From Flaveria trinervia (Eukaryota; Streptophyta; Magnoliopsida; Asterales; Asteraceae), in NCBI GenBank assembly GCA_025506515.1, contig CM046443.1:43486649-43550648 (forward strand): 64,000 nucleotides of DNA, in the 5' to 3' direction. Position numbers and translations under genes: made by a program. How positions within the stretch are numbered: the stretch's first letter is position 1; each line of letters begins with the position of its first letter. Below are positions 12,467 through 23,725 of this stretch, piece by piece. The notes under the pieces were generated by a model that worked only from the letters and a program-made list of their open reading frames with translations, was not told where the DNA came from and ran no database searches.

Positions 12467-12953
12467 AAGGCTCTTGATTTTGTGTGGATTCAAGTCAACA
12501 CTCATGTTTTAATTCAAAAGAGATATATTTTTAGTCCAAAGGTGTTTTTGGACATTTTTAGGCATTAAAGTTTAGGTTTTTCATCATATGGAAGATTAGG
12601 GTTCTGGGTAAATCGTATTTTGTGTCTAAGTGTCAAGAGTTCAATTTTTTCAAACACAGCAGCCTCCAGTCACACAACTAGCTCATTCGCATGACTGAAC
12701 TCATTCGTTCATTCCATTCACACGATTGAACTCAGTCAGATATCTCATTCGCACGGCTGAACTACTCTAGTCGTTTACTTCAAATCGTCATGTTCATACG
12801 TACGACTGAATCCAATCGCACGATTGAATTCATTCAAACTTTTCATTCATAAGAATGATCCATACTCATAGTTCATTCGCACGAGTGATCCATACTTATT
12901 GTCCATTCGCATGCTTGAAGCTATCCTGTTCTCCAAGTACAAAGTTTATAGAA
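12467..12953 (+). other. Element A leader with palindromic words
   Basis: Untranslated leader between the primer site and gag. From 12660 to 12910 it repeats variants of CATTCGCACGACTGAAC, part of the palindrome family also found in the A and C LTRs and spacers. No gene. Confidence 0.6.
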
Positions 12954-14289
12954 ATGGAAGATCGGTTTATTGCATTTACTACAGGAAAAGACTCACATAT
13001 CCAGAACCTACTGCTTCTGGAGAATGAGATTGGTAATCACAATAAACTGCCAAAGCTGTTAACGTTAGACGAATATCCTCAGGTGAAACATCAGTTTGAG
13101 ATTTACCTAAATGGAGTGGGTCCAAATCTTTGGACTTCTATCCGGACTGCTTACACGGTACCAGTCAGTGCAAATGGTGTCAAGTTGACTTTGGGTGGAA
13201 TGAGCAAGGCTCAGAAGATACTCTTTAATGCTAAGAAGAATGTTTATTCCCTGTTGACTCAGTCAATCCCAAAAGACATATTTCACCAATTTTTTAGAAC
13301 AAGCAGGCCAAAAAGCAATGGGAGGCATTAGAGAAGAGATATGATAGAAACACGATGTTAAAGGCACTGAAGGCTAAGGCTCTCAAGAAGGAGTTCGATA
13401 ACTTCTCTTCGATAGGAAATGAGGGCTTAGATGATATTATTGATAGATTCTATCATCTAATGAGTGAACTGCACACTCATGGCATAACCACATCAATGGA
13501 AGACAAAGTTTCAAGCTTTGCTGATAGTTTGCCTGAGAAATGGGACTCATTTGTGTCTAACCTGAGACAAAACGACATTCTTGCAACGTTAGACATAAAT
13601 GACTTCATCTTGAAGTTAAGAGAGGAAAAATTAAGGATGAAGTACAAGGCGAAGAAAGGATCCTACGTTCAGAATCTTTCGCTCTACAACTAAGTTCCTA
13701 CTCCAATTGGTTTAGGAGCACCACTACAAACATCATTCGTGTCCAGTTCCGCGGCTCCTTCACAAACCACTACTTCAGGACCAGAATTGTCGTTTGGGTC
13801 ATCAAGGACTCAATACATAGTGCTTGAAGCCAATACTATGAAGTTGAAGATCGAGAATCTTGGTAATATCACAATAGAAGTTGCAAAGGAGCATATGGAT
13901 CTTCTAGCAGCAGTGGTTCACTCGTATGATGGTTTAGTTGCTGGGAGATTGGAAATTTTCATCTTGCAGATGAAGACTACGAGCAAATTGACGAGAACGA
14001 GGTGGAAAGAATGGACATCATGTGGGCTCTAGCAAGTGCAATTAGACGAGCTAAAAAGTTTGTCAAGAAGACGGGGCAAAATCAAGTAGCCACGATAGAT
14101 ACGACTTTTGGTTTCAACAAGACCAAGGAAACCTGCTTCAACTGTGGTGAAAAGGGGCATTTTAATGTGAATGTGTGAAGCCCAAGAAAACTGGAAATGG
14201 TAACCCATTTCCTACTTTCAACCGTCAAGACAAGGACATGGTTGGAACTAGTTCTTCAAGTAAAGAGACTAAGGCACTAACTGCTCAAG
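12954..14289 (+). pseudogene. Element A: gag, interrupted by element B
   Basis: The chosen start is the ATG of MEDRFIAFTTG at 12954; the upstream in-frame stretch is leader. Pieces at 12954-13331, 13355-13693 and 13739-14032 cover the gag core, including DDIIDRFYHLMSEL and SSFADSLPEKWDSF, typical of the UBN2-type copia gag domain. A CCHC zinc knuckle begins CFNCGEKGHF at about 14133, but a single-base deletion shifts the frame before the last Cys. Coding similarity to element C gag (40736 on) runs up to KALTAQ. B then starts at 14295, with GTGAT just before it. Gag would coat and package the RNA. Confidence 0.8.
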
Positions 14290-14294
14290 GTGAT

Positions 14295-14582
14295 TATTGC
14301 ACCCTGAAAGGATCATACATGCCAATTCAATGGGTGATTTGATGATTGCTTTGTTGGAATCCTAGAAAACCAAGAATAAATATAGATGAAGATCCTGCAT
14401 AGAAAAACCAAGTGTTGTCTTCCGCATTTGCCAATGCGGAAGACATAAAACAAATAGAATTCGATTGATGTGGTAATCGAGTTTCTAGTGGAGTATATCA
14501 CCATCTCTACTTAGTAAACAGAAAAACAATACTCCTGTTAACACATTCGCGCCAAAATATTCTCACCAAAATACTCCCAACA
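14295..14582 (+). mobile_element. Element B: 5' LTR (right end uncertain)
   Basis: It begins TATTGCACCCTGAAAGG and matches the 3' LTR start TGTTGCACCTGAAAGG at 27697; the terminal TG has mutated to TA. The two copies agree well to about 14460, including the hairpin word CCGCATTTGCCAATGCGG (14422-14439), then diverge because the 3' copy is cut by E1. The end at ...CTCCCAACA (14582) is a guess, and no clear primer site follows. The preceding GTGAT (14290-14294) is the likely target site in A gag. Confidence 0.65.
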
Positions 14583-14701
14583 GTAAGAACTCACTATAAT
14601 CACAGATCTGTTCTGAAATCCGTTTGAACTGTTTGGACAAGTTGGACTAATCAATCGTAAAAATCATCTAAATCAAAATTTACACTAGTTAATTAGTTAA
14701 A

Positions 14702-17617
14702 ATGGATTCTAACAGTTACTCAGAACTTGGTCATACACCTAAACCTCCTATGCTTAAACACAAATCTGTGTTGAAACAATGGAAAATCAGTTTTTGAAAT
14801 TACATCACAGGTGAAGGAAGCAGTGAGGTAGCTGAAATTAACAAGGTAAGTTTGTTAATCAGTATGAAAAATTCCACCACACCAACAGAGAGTCCATATC
14901 CAAACAACTGTATAGAATTGTACAATTGGTAAATGATTTAGAAATCATGAGAGTTGCCTACAAGATCAAAGAATTAACAAAAAGATGCTTCACAGCCTCC
15001 TGAATGTTGGAAACATAATGTAACTATGCTGAAAAATACTTTTGATCTTGAGAGTACTACTTTGGATATCATAATAGCCAAAATAGAAGCATTAGAACTT
15101 GATGAAGGAAGTAGAAATCTTGGTGGACCAAGAGTAATTGAGGCTTACAAATTTCCATCAGAATCTGATTTTGTGGAAAATGCCTTCATCACAGAGGAAG
15201 ATGATTTCATCCCATCAAGAGATCAACTGGACAACACTGGGTTCATTGCAACTCCACCAATCAATCATCCATCAACATCATCTCAAACAACCAGAGTCAA
15301 AGCTGATCCTCAAACTTCCAGAGTCACTGTTGCTCCTCAAATCACTCCTGAAGACACAAGATCAGAAGAACAAAAGGCAACTTACAATGCCTTTGTTGTA
15401 AGTTTTGAAGCATACTTAGGAGGAAGACTCACTTCTGCTCGTCTAATTCAAGAAGATCTGGAGGAAATGGATCCAAATAATGTGGAAGAAATGGATCTAT
15501 AATGGCAAATGGCCATGATTGCCATGAGAGCCAAGAAATTCTTTAGAAAAGGTAGAAAGCTGAGCCTAAATGAAAATACAAAACTTGGATATGATAAATC
15601 CAAGGTGAATGCTTTAATTGTGGCATGGCTGGTCAGTTCTCCTTAGAGTGCAATACCCCCAAGAGAAACAACTATCAAAGGAACTCTCAAAGCCAGTCAT
15701 CCTCACAGCCTAACTCAAGCTTTCACTCCAACAACCAACAGCAAGTAGTATCATCAACACCAATCATATCAGAATCCACCCCAACTAACAAATCAAGCTC
15801 ATGGAAGCAGTCAGTCTTCTGCCTGTGCACTCGTGATAAAGCAAGATGGGGTATGTGACTGGAGTATGTATGCTGAGGAAGTCAGGCCTCAATTTCAAAA
15901 TCATGCTCTTATGGCTCACATCAATGATGGTCCATCTCCCATGCCTACTGAGGTAAAATCTAACCTTTGTAGTGAAAAATGTATTAATGAATTACAAGGT
16001 TATGGGAAGCATAACCACAAACTGGTAGATAAAATTTAGGAAGAAAAGGTAAAGTCAGAGATGATGAAGATAGAAATAAAAGGCTTTGAAATCAAAATCA
16101 AATCTCTTATCTCTAACATAGAAAAACTACATGGTGAAAAGTACACTCTTGCAGCTGAGAATGAGCTCCTTACTGAAAAGTTAGCTCAATCTAAGGCTGA
16201 ACATTCACTGATTGAAGTGAAACTTGAAAAGTTTCAAATGTCTTCAGTTAAGCTACAAGAGATGCTTGATTCTCAAAAGGATCCAAAGGACATGTCAGGG
16301 ATTGGGTATAATTCATCTCCTCCAGCATACAATGACAACTACACTATCATGCCTGAATTTGTCTCACTCACTGAAGAAACTGAAACTAAAACTATGGAAC
16401 CTAAATCTATTGTTAAACAAGTGACCAATCCTCAAAACAAACTTGATGTTTATATTGAAACCAATGAGGAAAAAATCAAGTTAGGTCACCCAATCAAAAT
16501 TAAAGAGTGTTCAGACATGATAGTGAGTGTCATGAAACCATCAAGCCCTGTAAAAGCAATTGTCCCTTTTATAAAATTCATAGCATCTGATTTATAAGGT
16601 AAAAAGAAATATGTGAAGACAGTGAAACCCACTACTAAGAGTAGTCCTGATAACCAGATCATATCTCCAAAAAATTCAAACAAATCTGAAAAGGTTTCAC
16701 TTCAAAAGAAACAAACAGTAACACTGAGTTCAACACATAAAACATTATCAGGCCCTCAGTCTTCAAGATTAAGGCAGGGAGTTGGGTTTGATATCTTCAA
16801 CAAGGAACATGTTGACCAGTTTGAGAAAGAGGTAAGAAATGGGTTGAAGAAATAGAAACAACCTAGAAAATTAAACAAAGGTAGGGTTGTGAAGTAAACT
16901 ACTAAAAGGGCTGATTCTGATTCATCCCCTAAAGAAAAGAAAGTTATTCAGTAAAAGAAAACATCAGCTGACTCACACAAGGCAAAATCCGATTCAAGAA
17001 ACAAACAAATGTATTGTGACATTTATGAAATGTTTAATCACAAGACAGATAAATGCTTTTTTAATCAATATTGCTCTATCTGTAATATGAACAATCACTC
17101 TACCAAAAACTGCTATTTCAACAAGTATTGTTCAATCCGTGACATGAACAATCACAATACATCTGATTGTTACTTCAATCAAAAGGGTTTGAGAATTCCC
17201 CAACACAAGCCCATCTCAAAAACATCCACTATGACACATTCTGTCAGACCTCATTTTCACAATACTCAATCTAGGACACCTAGATCAACAAATGACAGGA
17301 ATAATTTGAAGGAATTGAGGAAGAATCAAAGAAATCATCTCACAATGAAAAACAAACTTGACCTTCCAAAACAAAAACCTACTTTTGATAATGAAAAACA
17401 AGCTAAATTTCTATAAAGAAACATAGACCAACCATTCCATTACTCATCTGAATCCTCAGTAGATGTTGATGAGATGACTCAACCCAATCATTACCAAAAA
17501 TCTCCCAGGACACCTCCATTTAAACCACAATTTAAAGGTAAATACCAAGAGGTCACCATCATGAATAGGAACAGGAAACCCAAGCCTATCATGGCTTGGG
17601 TTCCTTATTCTAATTAG
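14702..17617 (+). pseudogene. Element B: gag with coiled-coil and zinc-knuckle extension
   Basis: The start is ATG at 14702 (MDSNSYSELGHTP), stopped after 31 codons; the core is shortened. Segment 15026-15502 carries the C-terminal gag region. A first knuckle (15610-15651) reads CFNCGMAGQFSLEC, with Gln in place of the metal-binding His. One frame then runs from 15833 to the final stop at 17615-17617, broken by stops at 16037, 16595, 16853 and others. It holds a coiled coil (16061-16260), three tandem knuckle-like units (17009-17180; only the middle one, CSICNMNNHSTKNC, is complete) and the ending AWVPYSN, also seen in D. Pol overlaps the end in the +1 frame. This long gag is typical of Sireviruses. 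Confidence 0.75.
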
Positions 17618-19202
17618 CTCTTTTTGCTGGCAAGTTCATCCACACAGGTTCAATAGCTTATGGTATATGGACAGTGGATGCTCCAGACATATGACTGGAG
17701 ATCGTTCCCTCCTTCATGACTTCAAGCATGTACAAGGAACTGTTGTGGCATTTGGTGGAGATTCACAAGTGGTAGAATTACAAGCGAAGGATCTGTGACA
17801 AACGAGATGCTGAGCTTTGATAGTTTGAACTACTATGAACAACTGAATTTCAGTCTGCTTAGCGTGTCTCAGATCTGCGACAAGAAATATTCCACTCACT
17901 TTACAAAAACTCATTGCTACGTTCTGAAACCTGGATTTCAGATCACTGAGGATTGGGTTGTCCTAAAGACCCCAAGGAAGAACAATACATATGTCTTAAA
18001 CCTGTGTATTGCATCACCTAAAGAAGAAACATGTCTTTTGTCAAAAGCATCATTTGATGAGTCACAGCTTTGGCATAGACGTTTGGGGCACAAACTTCAA
18101 AACATGAACAAGTTGGTCAAAGGAAACCATGTCATTGGTCTTCCTCAAAAACAATTCATTTTATTGATCACTGTTCAGCGTACCTCAAAGGAAAACAACA
18201 CAACTGGTCTCACAAAACCAAGCTGGTGAACACTAACAATACTCCATTGAAGTTACTTCACATGGATCTGTTTGGTCCAACTCATGTAATGAGTATTGGA
18301 AAGAAATAGTATTGTTTAGTGATCATTGATGACTTTTCACGATCCACATGGGCTTTCTTCTTACTTCATAAAAACAAGGCATCCGAAATCATACAAGAAT
18401 TGATCACTAAAATTGAAAATCAATTTGACCTTAAGGTCAAAATAATAAGAAGTGATAATGGTACTGAATTCAAAACTGAAAGTATGAGTTCTTTTTGTGC
18501 AACCCAAGGCATTGCTCATCAATTCAGTGCAGCTAGAACTCCTCAATGAAATGGGGTAGCTGAAAGGGGAAATAGAACACTGATTGAAGCAGCAAGAACG
18601 ATGCTAGCTGATGCTAAACTACCAATCACCTTCTAGGCAGAGGCGGTTAACATCATGCTTTGTACAGAATCGAACTCTACTTGTCAAAGAAAACAACATG
18701 ACTCCTTATGAAATGCTCTTTCATAGAAAACTATTCATTGGATTTCTTAAACCATTTGGTAGTCCTGTCTCAATATTAAACACCCGAGGCTATCTGGGAA
18801 TGTTTTCATCCAAGTGTGATGAAGGATTCTTTGTAGGTTATTCTTGTTTCAAAGGCTTATAGAGTGTTTAATCCGAGATTAAACATTATTGATGAATCAA
18901 CAAATGCTCAATTCAAGGAATAGTTATTTCCTAAATCTACAAATGGTCCCGACTGGTTGTTTAATATTGAAACATTTACAAAATCATTTGATTAATTTCG
19001 CTTGTCTCATGCAGGAAATATACATTCAAGTGATACTTCATCAGCTGTAGAAATAAGAGATAATTTTCCATTTATTCCTCCTACATTTAATGAACACATG
19101 AATGAAGATGTTCATCAAGCTGATCCCATCAGACAACTGTCATAAAACCTTAGTGTTTCTTCTGAAGGAGGTCCAAGCCTGGTACCATCTCACTTAGATG
19201 AC
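17618..19202 (+). pseudogene. Element B: protease and integrase region of pol
   Basis: The protease site WYMDSGCSRHMTG is at 17661-17699 (DSG at 17670-17678), read from a frame that overlaps the end of gag. After a frameshift near 17770, the gag-pre-integrase part follows with LLSVSQICDKK and LWHRRLGHKL (the HH of the HHCC zinc fold). The integrase core has LLHMDLFGPT, RSDNGTEF and NGVAERGNRTL, so all three catalytic acids (D, D, E) can be seen. In-frame stops occur near 18308, 18547 and 18634, and a frameshift near 18157 removes the HHCC cysteines. Integrase would insert the DNA copy; this one cannot be made intact. Confidence 0.8.
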
Positions 19203-21047
19203 TTGTCAAATGAGATCAGAAATCAAAAACAGGCTACAACTCCAGTTGAAACACAAGGTACATCAAATGATGCAAGCAATCTCAATACTGCTGAAGATGT
19301 AGCAGGAACTGAAACAGTATTTGACAATCTTTATAATTCAATAACAGTACTAGATGAATGCGCCTCTGACCATAAGGAACTAAATGTCTCCAATCTTGAT
19401 GTAACAATTGTAGGTGGCTCCATTCTAACCATAAGAATACAGAAGAATCATCCAGTTGAAACCATTATTGGTGATCTTAATAAGAGAGTGACAAGAAGCA
19501 AATCTAGTATTGCAAATATTTGTTTGTTCTCATGCTTTCTGTGTCAAACAATACCCAAGAATATCAAAGAAGCACTTCAAGACAATAGCTGGATTGAAGC
19601 AATGCAGGAAGAATTGCTCCAATTCAAGAAGCAAGAAGTATGGAAACTGGTAGATCTTCACGAAGGACAATACCCTATCGATACCAGATGGTTGTACAGG
19701 AACAAGACTGATGATAGAGGGATCGTCATCAGAAACAAAGCAAGACTAGTGGCACGAGGATACACTCAAGAAGAAGGAAACGACTATGGTGAAGTGTTTG
19801 CTCCTGTTGCTAGACTAGAAGCAATCAGAATCTTTCTTGCATATTCTGCATCCATGAAATTTATTGTTTATCAAATAGATGTAAAGTGTGCCTTCCTGTA
19901 TGGAAAGATTGCTGAGGAGGTCTATGTGAGTCAACCACCTGGCGTTGAAGATCCAAATTTCCCTCATAGAGTTTACAAGCTTGACAAAGCTCTGTATGGT
20001 CTTCATCAAGCACCAAGAAAGTGGTATGAGACTCTATCATCCTTTCTTATTGAACATGGATGTGAAAGAGGAAAGATTGATCAGACTCTCTTCAGAAGAA
20101 AAAGAGGAAAAGATATGCTGTTAGTCCAGATCTATGTGGATGACATTATATTTAGCTCTACAAACAAGCAACTCTGTAAAGAATTTGAAGATCTATGCAC
20201 TCAAAATTTCAAATGAGTGCTATGGGGGAACTCACCTTCTTTCTACGGTTGCAAGTCCAACACATAGCAGATGGAATCTTCATCAATCAATCAAAATACA
20301 TGGAAACCATGTTGAAGAAATTCCACTTTGCTGACTGTCAGTTTATCAAAACTCCTGTGGATACCAAAGTGAAGATTGGACCTGACCCTGAAGGCAAATC
20401 AATGGATCAGACTCATTATCGATCAATGATCGGTTCACTTATGTATCTAACAGCCAGTAGGCCTGACATTATGTTTGGTGTTTGTGTGTGTGCCAGATAT
20501 CAAGTTGTTCCAAAAGAATCACATATGAATGCAGTGAAGAGGATATTCAAATATCTAAAGGGAAAACAAGCTCTTGGGTTATGGTGTCCGAAGGAAGGAG
20601 AATTTAATCTCTATGCCTTCACAGACACTGATTATGGAGGATGCAACTTCAACAGAAAATCCACCTCTTGCGGTTGTCAATTTCTTGGTCCCAGACCAGT
20701 ATCTTGGCAATGCAAGAAGCAGATGAATGTATCAGTGTCCACAACAGAAGCTGAGTATATTGCAGCATCAGCTTGTTGCTCTCAAGTGCTCTGGATTCAA
20801 AACCAGATGCTTGATTATGGTTGTAACTTCTTGCACATGCCAATTACATGACAACAAAACAGCTGTTTTCATAACTACTAATCTAGTTCAGCACTCAAAA
20901 ACTAAACATATTGAAATTAGATATCATTTTTTAAGAGACTGTGCTGAAAAGGGTTTAATCAAATTGATTCAAGTACCAACTGAAAATCAATTAGCTGATT
21001 TATTTACCAAGGAATTTGAACCCAGTAGGTTTGAATTCCTGGTTTAG
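19203..21047 (+). pseudogene. Element B: reverse transcriptase and RNase H
   Basis: RT motifs run from SWIEAMQEELLQF through RLVARGYTQEEG, QIDVKCAFLYG and ALYGLHQAPRKW to the catalytic YVDDIIF (20133-20153). A loss of one A near 20213 shifts the frame into 20195-20851. That part carries GSLMYLTASRPDI and the RNase H acids in FTDTDYGGC and STTEAEY. A second indel near 20848 leads to the last piece, KHIEIRYHFLRD...LADLFTKEF, ending at 21047. Two short indels are the main damage, so this is one of the better preserved regions. RT/RNase H copies the RNA into DNA. Confidence 0.85.
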
Positions 21048-21979
21048 TCAATTGGCATGATTAACCTTGAGTAAAACCATGAAAAACATAAAAAACATTA
21101 AAAACACGAGAAAATCACAAAAAGAAATCAATTTTGATGAAGAAAAGAATCTTGGGAAATGATATAACTACAGTCATTATATCATTCACTGTGCTTAATT
21201 TCAAAAATTGCAAGACTGTCATGACTTACCAGATATGTTGGTAGGCTCAACTTGGAAGAGAATATACATGCAGTGATGAATTAAAATCTTATTTAATAGT
21301 GAAACACTCATCACAAGTACAGGTATGTATTGGCTTATCTGAGTGCATGTGTGTGTAGTAACCTAAACACACAGGTAATGATACTTTATGAATCTTTCAC
21401 CTACATCAGTTTCATCTTTGTTTTGCTGAGCAAAGACCTGATGAAACATGCACGTAGTGTAGATGTCCTGATCCAAAAGATTCCTAATGAGGAATATATC
21501 CAAATTGGATGAATCTACAAAAGCAATACATTCCAAGTGAATGAACAAAATAATCCCATCATGGATCACCTGCCAAAGTGAAGTGAAAAGAATCCAATGA
21601 GGATCATCATGAAAAGGATCAAAGTAAAAGAATCCCAATGAGGATTAGTGAAAATGAGTTCTCATAACTTAAGTAACTTGGTAAGAAAAGTTGTGAAAAA
21701 GTTCTACCATGCATTGTGTAAGGATGGTTGATCATTCCATGCTTGTGTGTGTGAGGTACACATTGAATAATTAAATCAACCAAAACATGATAAAGTCGTT
21801 TGCTTCAAAATATCAACCTGGTATGAGTTTAAGAGGACAAACATACCTTCAATCTTCAAGTTCATAAACTTGTCCATTTAATCATAAAGGATGCACATGT
21901 GTAATGTAAGATTGATATGATCCCAACAAAAGGGATAATTCTCTTTATTATTAAAATCCAAAAAAATTTTAAATCTTTA

Positions 21980-22016
21980 AAGTTTCTATCCAAATGTGGA
22001 TATAACTTTAGGGGAG
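21980..22016 (+). other. Element B: hairpin and internal polypurine tract
   Basis: The perfect stem-loop TATCCA-AATG-TGGATA (21987-22002) lies within the wider arms AAAGTT/AACTTT and is followed by TTTAGGGGAG (22007-22016). The same order, hairpin then TTTTAGGGG(G)AGA, occurs after pol in A (32314-32367) and C (46202-46253). It could prime plus-strand synthesis at an inner site. Confidence 0.6.
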
Positions 22017-22339
22017 TAATTTAAAATTTTTGAGTAAGTCCATATTTTTATTTATTAGCTTAACTTACTTTCAAACAAAACAAAAAGAATTTTGGTGTTG
22101 TTGCAAAAAGTCAACCATTATATCTCAGCTTATGCAGATCTTAGAAGCATGAAAAGTCCAAGATCAATCAAAATGGGAAACTTGTACCACTTGTGACATA
22201 GAAGTCAATCCAAGCAAGAATTGACAACCTCAACAGTCAACTTCATAAGAAAAATCAATCAAGGACAAGTCTTTATAAGATGAATAATCAATTCAATCAC
22301 ATTAACTTATGATTAAGTTCAAAAGTTAATGCAGGTAAG

Positions 22340-23060
22340 TGCATTGGTTAATGCGGGCGAAGGTAACCCATGCATATAGCCAATGGGGGTAACAGTATAT
22401 TTTCAAGTGCAACTAATGCGGACAATGATTTTACTCTACCGTATTAGTGTGTTACAAGTATACATGAAATTTTGAAGTGTTAAAACCTATGCGGAACAAG
22501 AATTGTTCTACCGCATTTGTCAATGCGGATAAAATAATTTTCAAGTGTTCAACCGCATTAGTCAATGCGGATAAACTTTTAAAGTGTTAAACTGCATTTG
22601 TCAAATATAGATGAAATTTACACTTCCGCATTTGTTTTATCTATCTACATTTGTGGATACACATCTTCAATGCTCATGTATGATCAAGCAAAAATAATTA
22701 AGTAATCAATATCTTGTGAATGAATGATGATCAAGTAAATATGGATTTTATTCAATCGAAATTGCTACAGTGAGCAAATGCCACAAATTTTATTCAACCG
22801 CATTTGCTACAATGAGCAATGCTAAATAAGTTATGTCAACCGCATTTGTTACAGTGAATAAATGCTAATTAACTTAGTTCTTCCGCATTTACTACTGTGA
22901 ACAAATGCGGATAGAATAAAACAAAAGTAACAAAACTTCCGCATTTACAACAGTGCCCAAATGCGGATAGTCAAAGTCAAAATTTTGTCTTCCGTTACAG
23001 TTGACAAATGTGGATGACCAAAAGTCAAAAATTTACCTTTCCGCATTTTCTACAATGGTG
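22340..23060 (+). repeat. Element B: field of CCGCATTTG/CAAATGCGG inverted repeats
   Basis: About eight inverted pairs of CCGCATT(T) and (A)AATGCGG occur, for example CCGCATTTGTCAATGCGG near 22518 and CCGCATTAGTCAATGCGG near 22553. Others have longer loops near 22885, 22940 and 22990. The same word is in the B LTRs (14422 and 27821). They would fold as hairpins in RNA. Confidence 0.75.
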
Positions 23061-23725
23061 ACCGAATTTGCTCTTAAACTTGAAAAATCTTTCAAAATGC
23101 AGTAATTGACTATTTAAAGGAATTTAAACGGGTCATTTAATACTTTTCAAATTTGAGAGACTTCATAGTGAGACAAGCGCAAATACACAGTACACCCAGT
23201 TCGATCATCTTCATCATAAACAACCAAAGATTTTTGTGTGATTCCACTCAACCTGTTCTTGTCATTGATTCTTTACCTACAGTTGCATCGAAAACAAGGT
23301 GAAATTTCCAAAAATTTCGTCAAGATCCATCTTTCGGACTGTTAAACCTAATCAAACAATGAACCGAATGATAATGAAGAACACAAAAACTCGATTTATT
23401 GATGTAATATAATACACCTTTTCGACATCAATGAACATGCAAACCAATAGATATTTTACTCATTATGAAAATCTTCATAGTCATGTTTGGTGTAAAAACA
23501 GAGCATGATGAACAAAGAAAATGTGTAACAAATCAATGAAATAAAATCTAATAAATGGTTCAGTCATAGAAACTGTGATTGTTGAACAACAGATTCACCA
23601 TTTGATATAACAACAATGATACGTTAATGTCAAAAGTTCATCTGTGACCACTTAATGTCAAACTGATAAATGACACTCATGAGTTTTCATTATAACTGAC
23701 ACACATGTCTTTTAATACAGAATAT

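Larger units (their letters stand above)
21048..23725 (+). other. Element B: long non-coding spacer between pol and env-like gene
   Basis: About 2.7 kb without a real gene. It holds three AATGA-loop hairpins (21480-21495, 21591-21605, 21631-21646), a hairpin plus internal polypurine tract (21980-22016), and a field of CCGCATTT/AAATGCGG inverted repeats (22340-23060). Spacers of this kind after RNase H are characteristic of Sireviruses. Confidence 0.7.
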
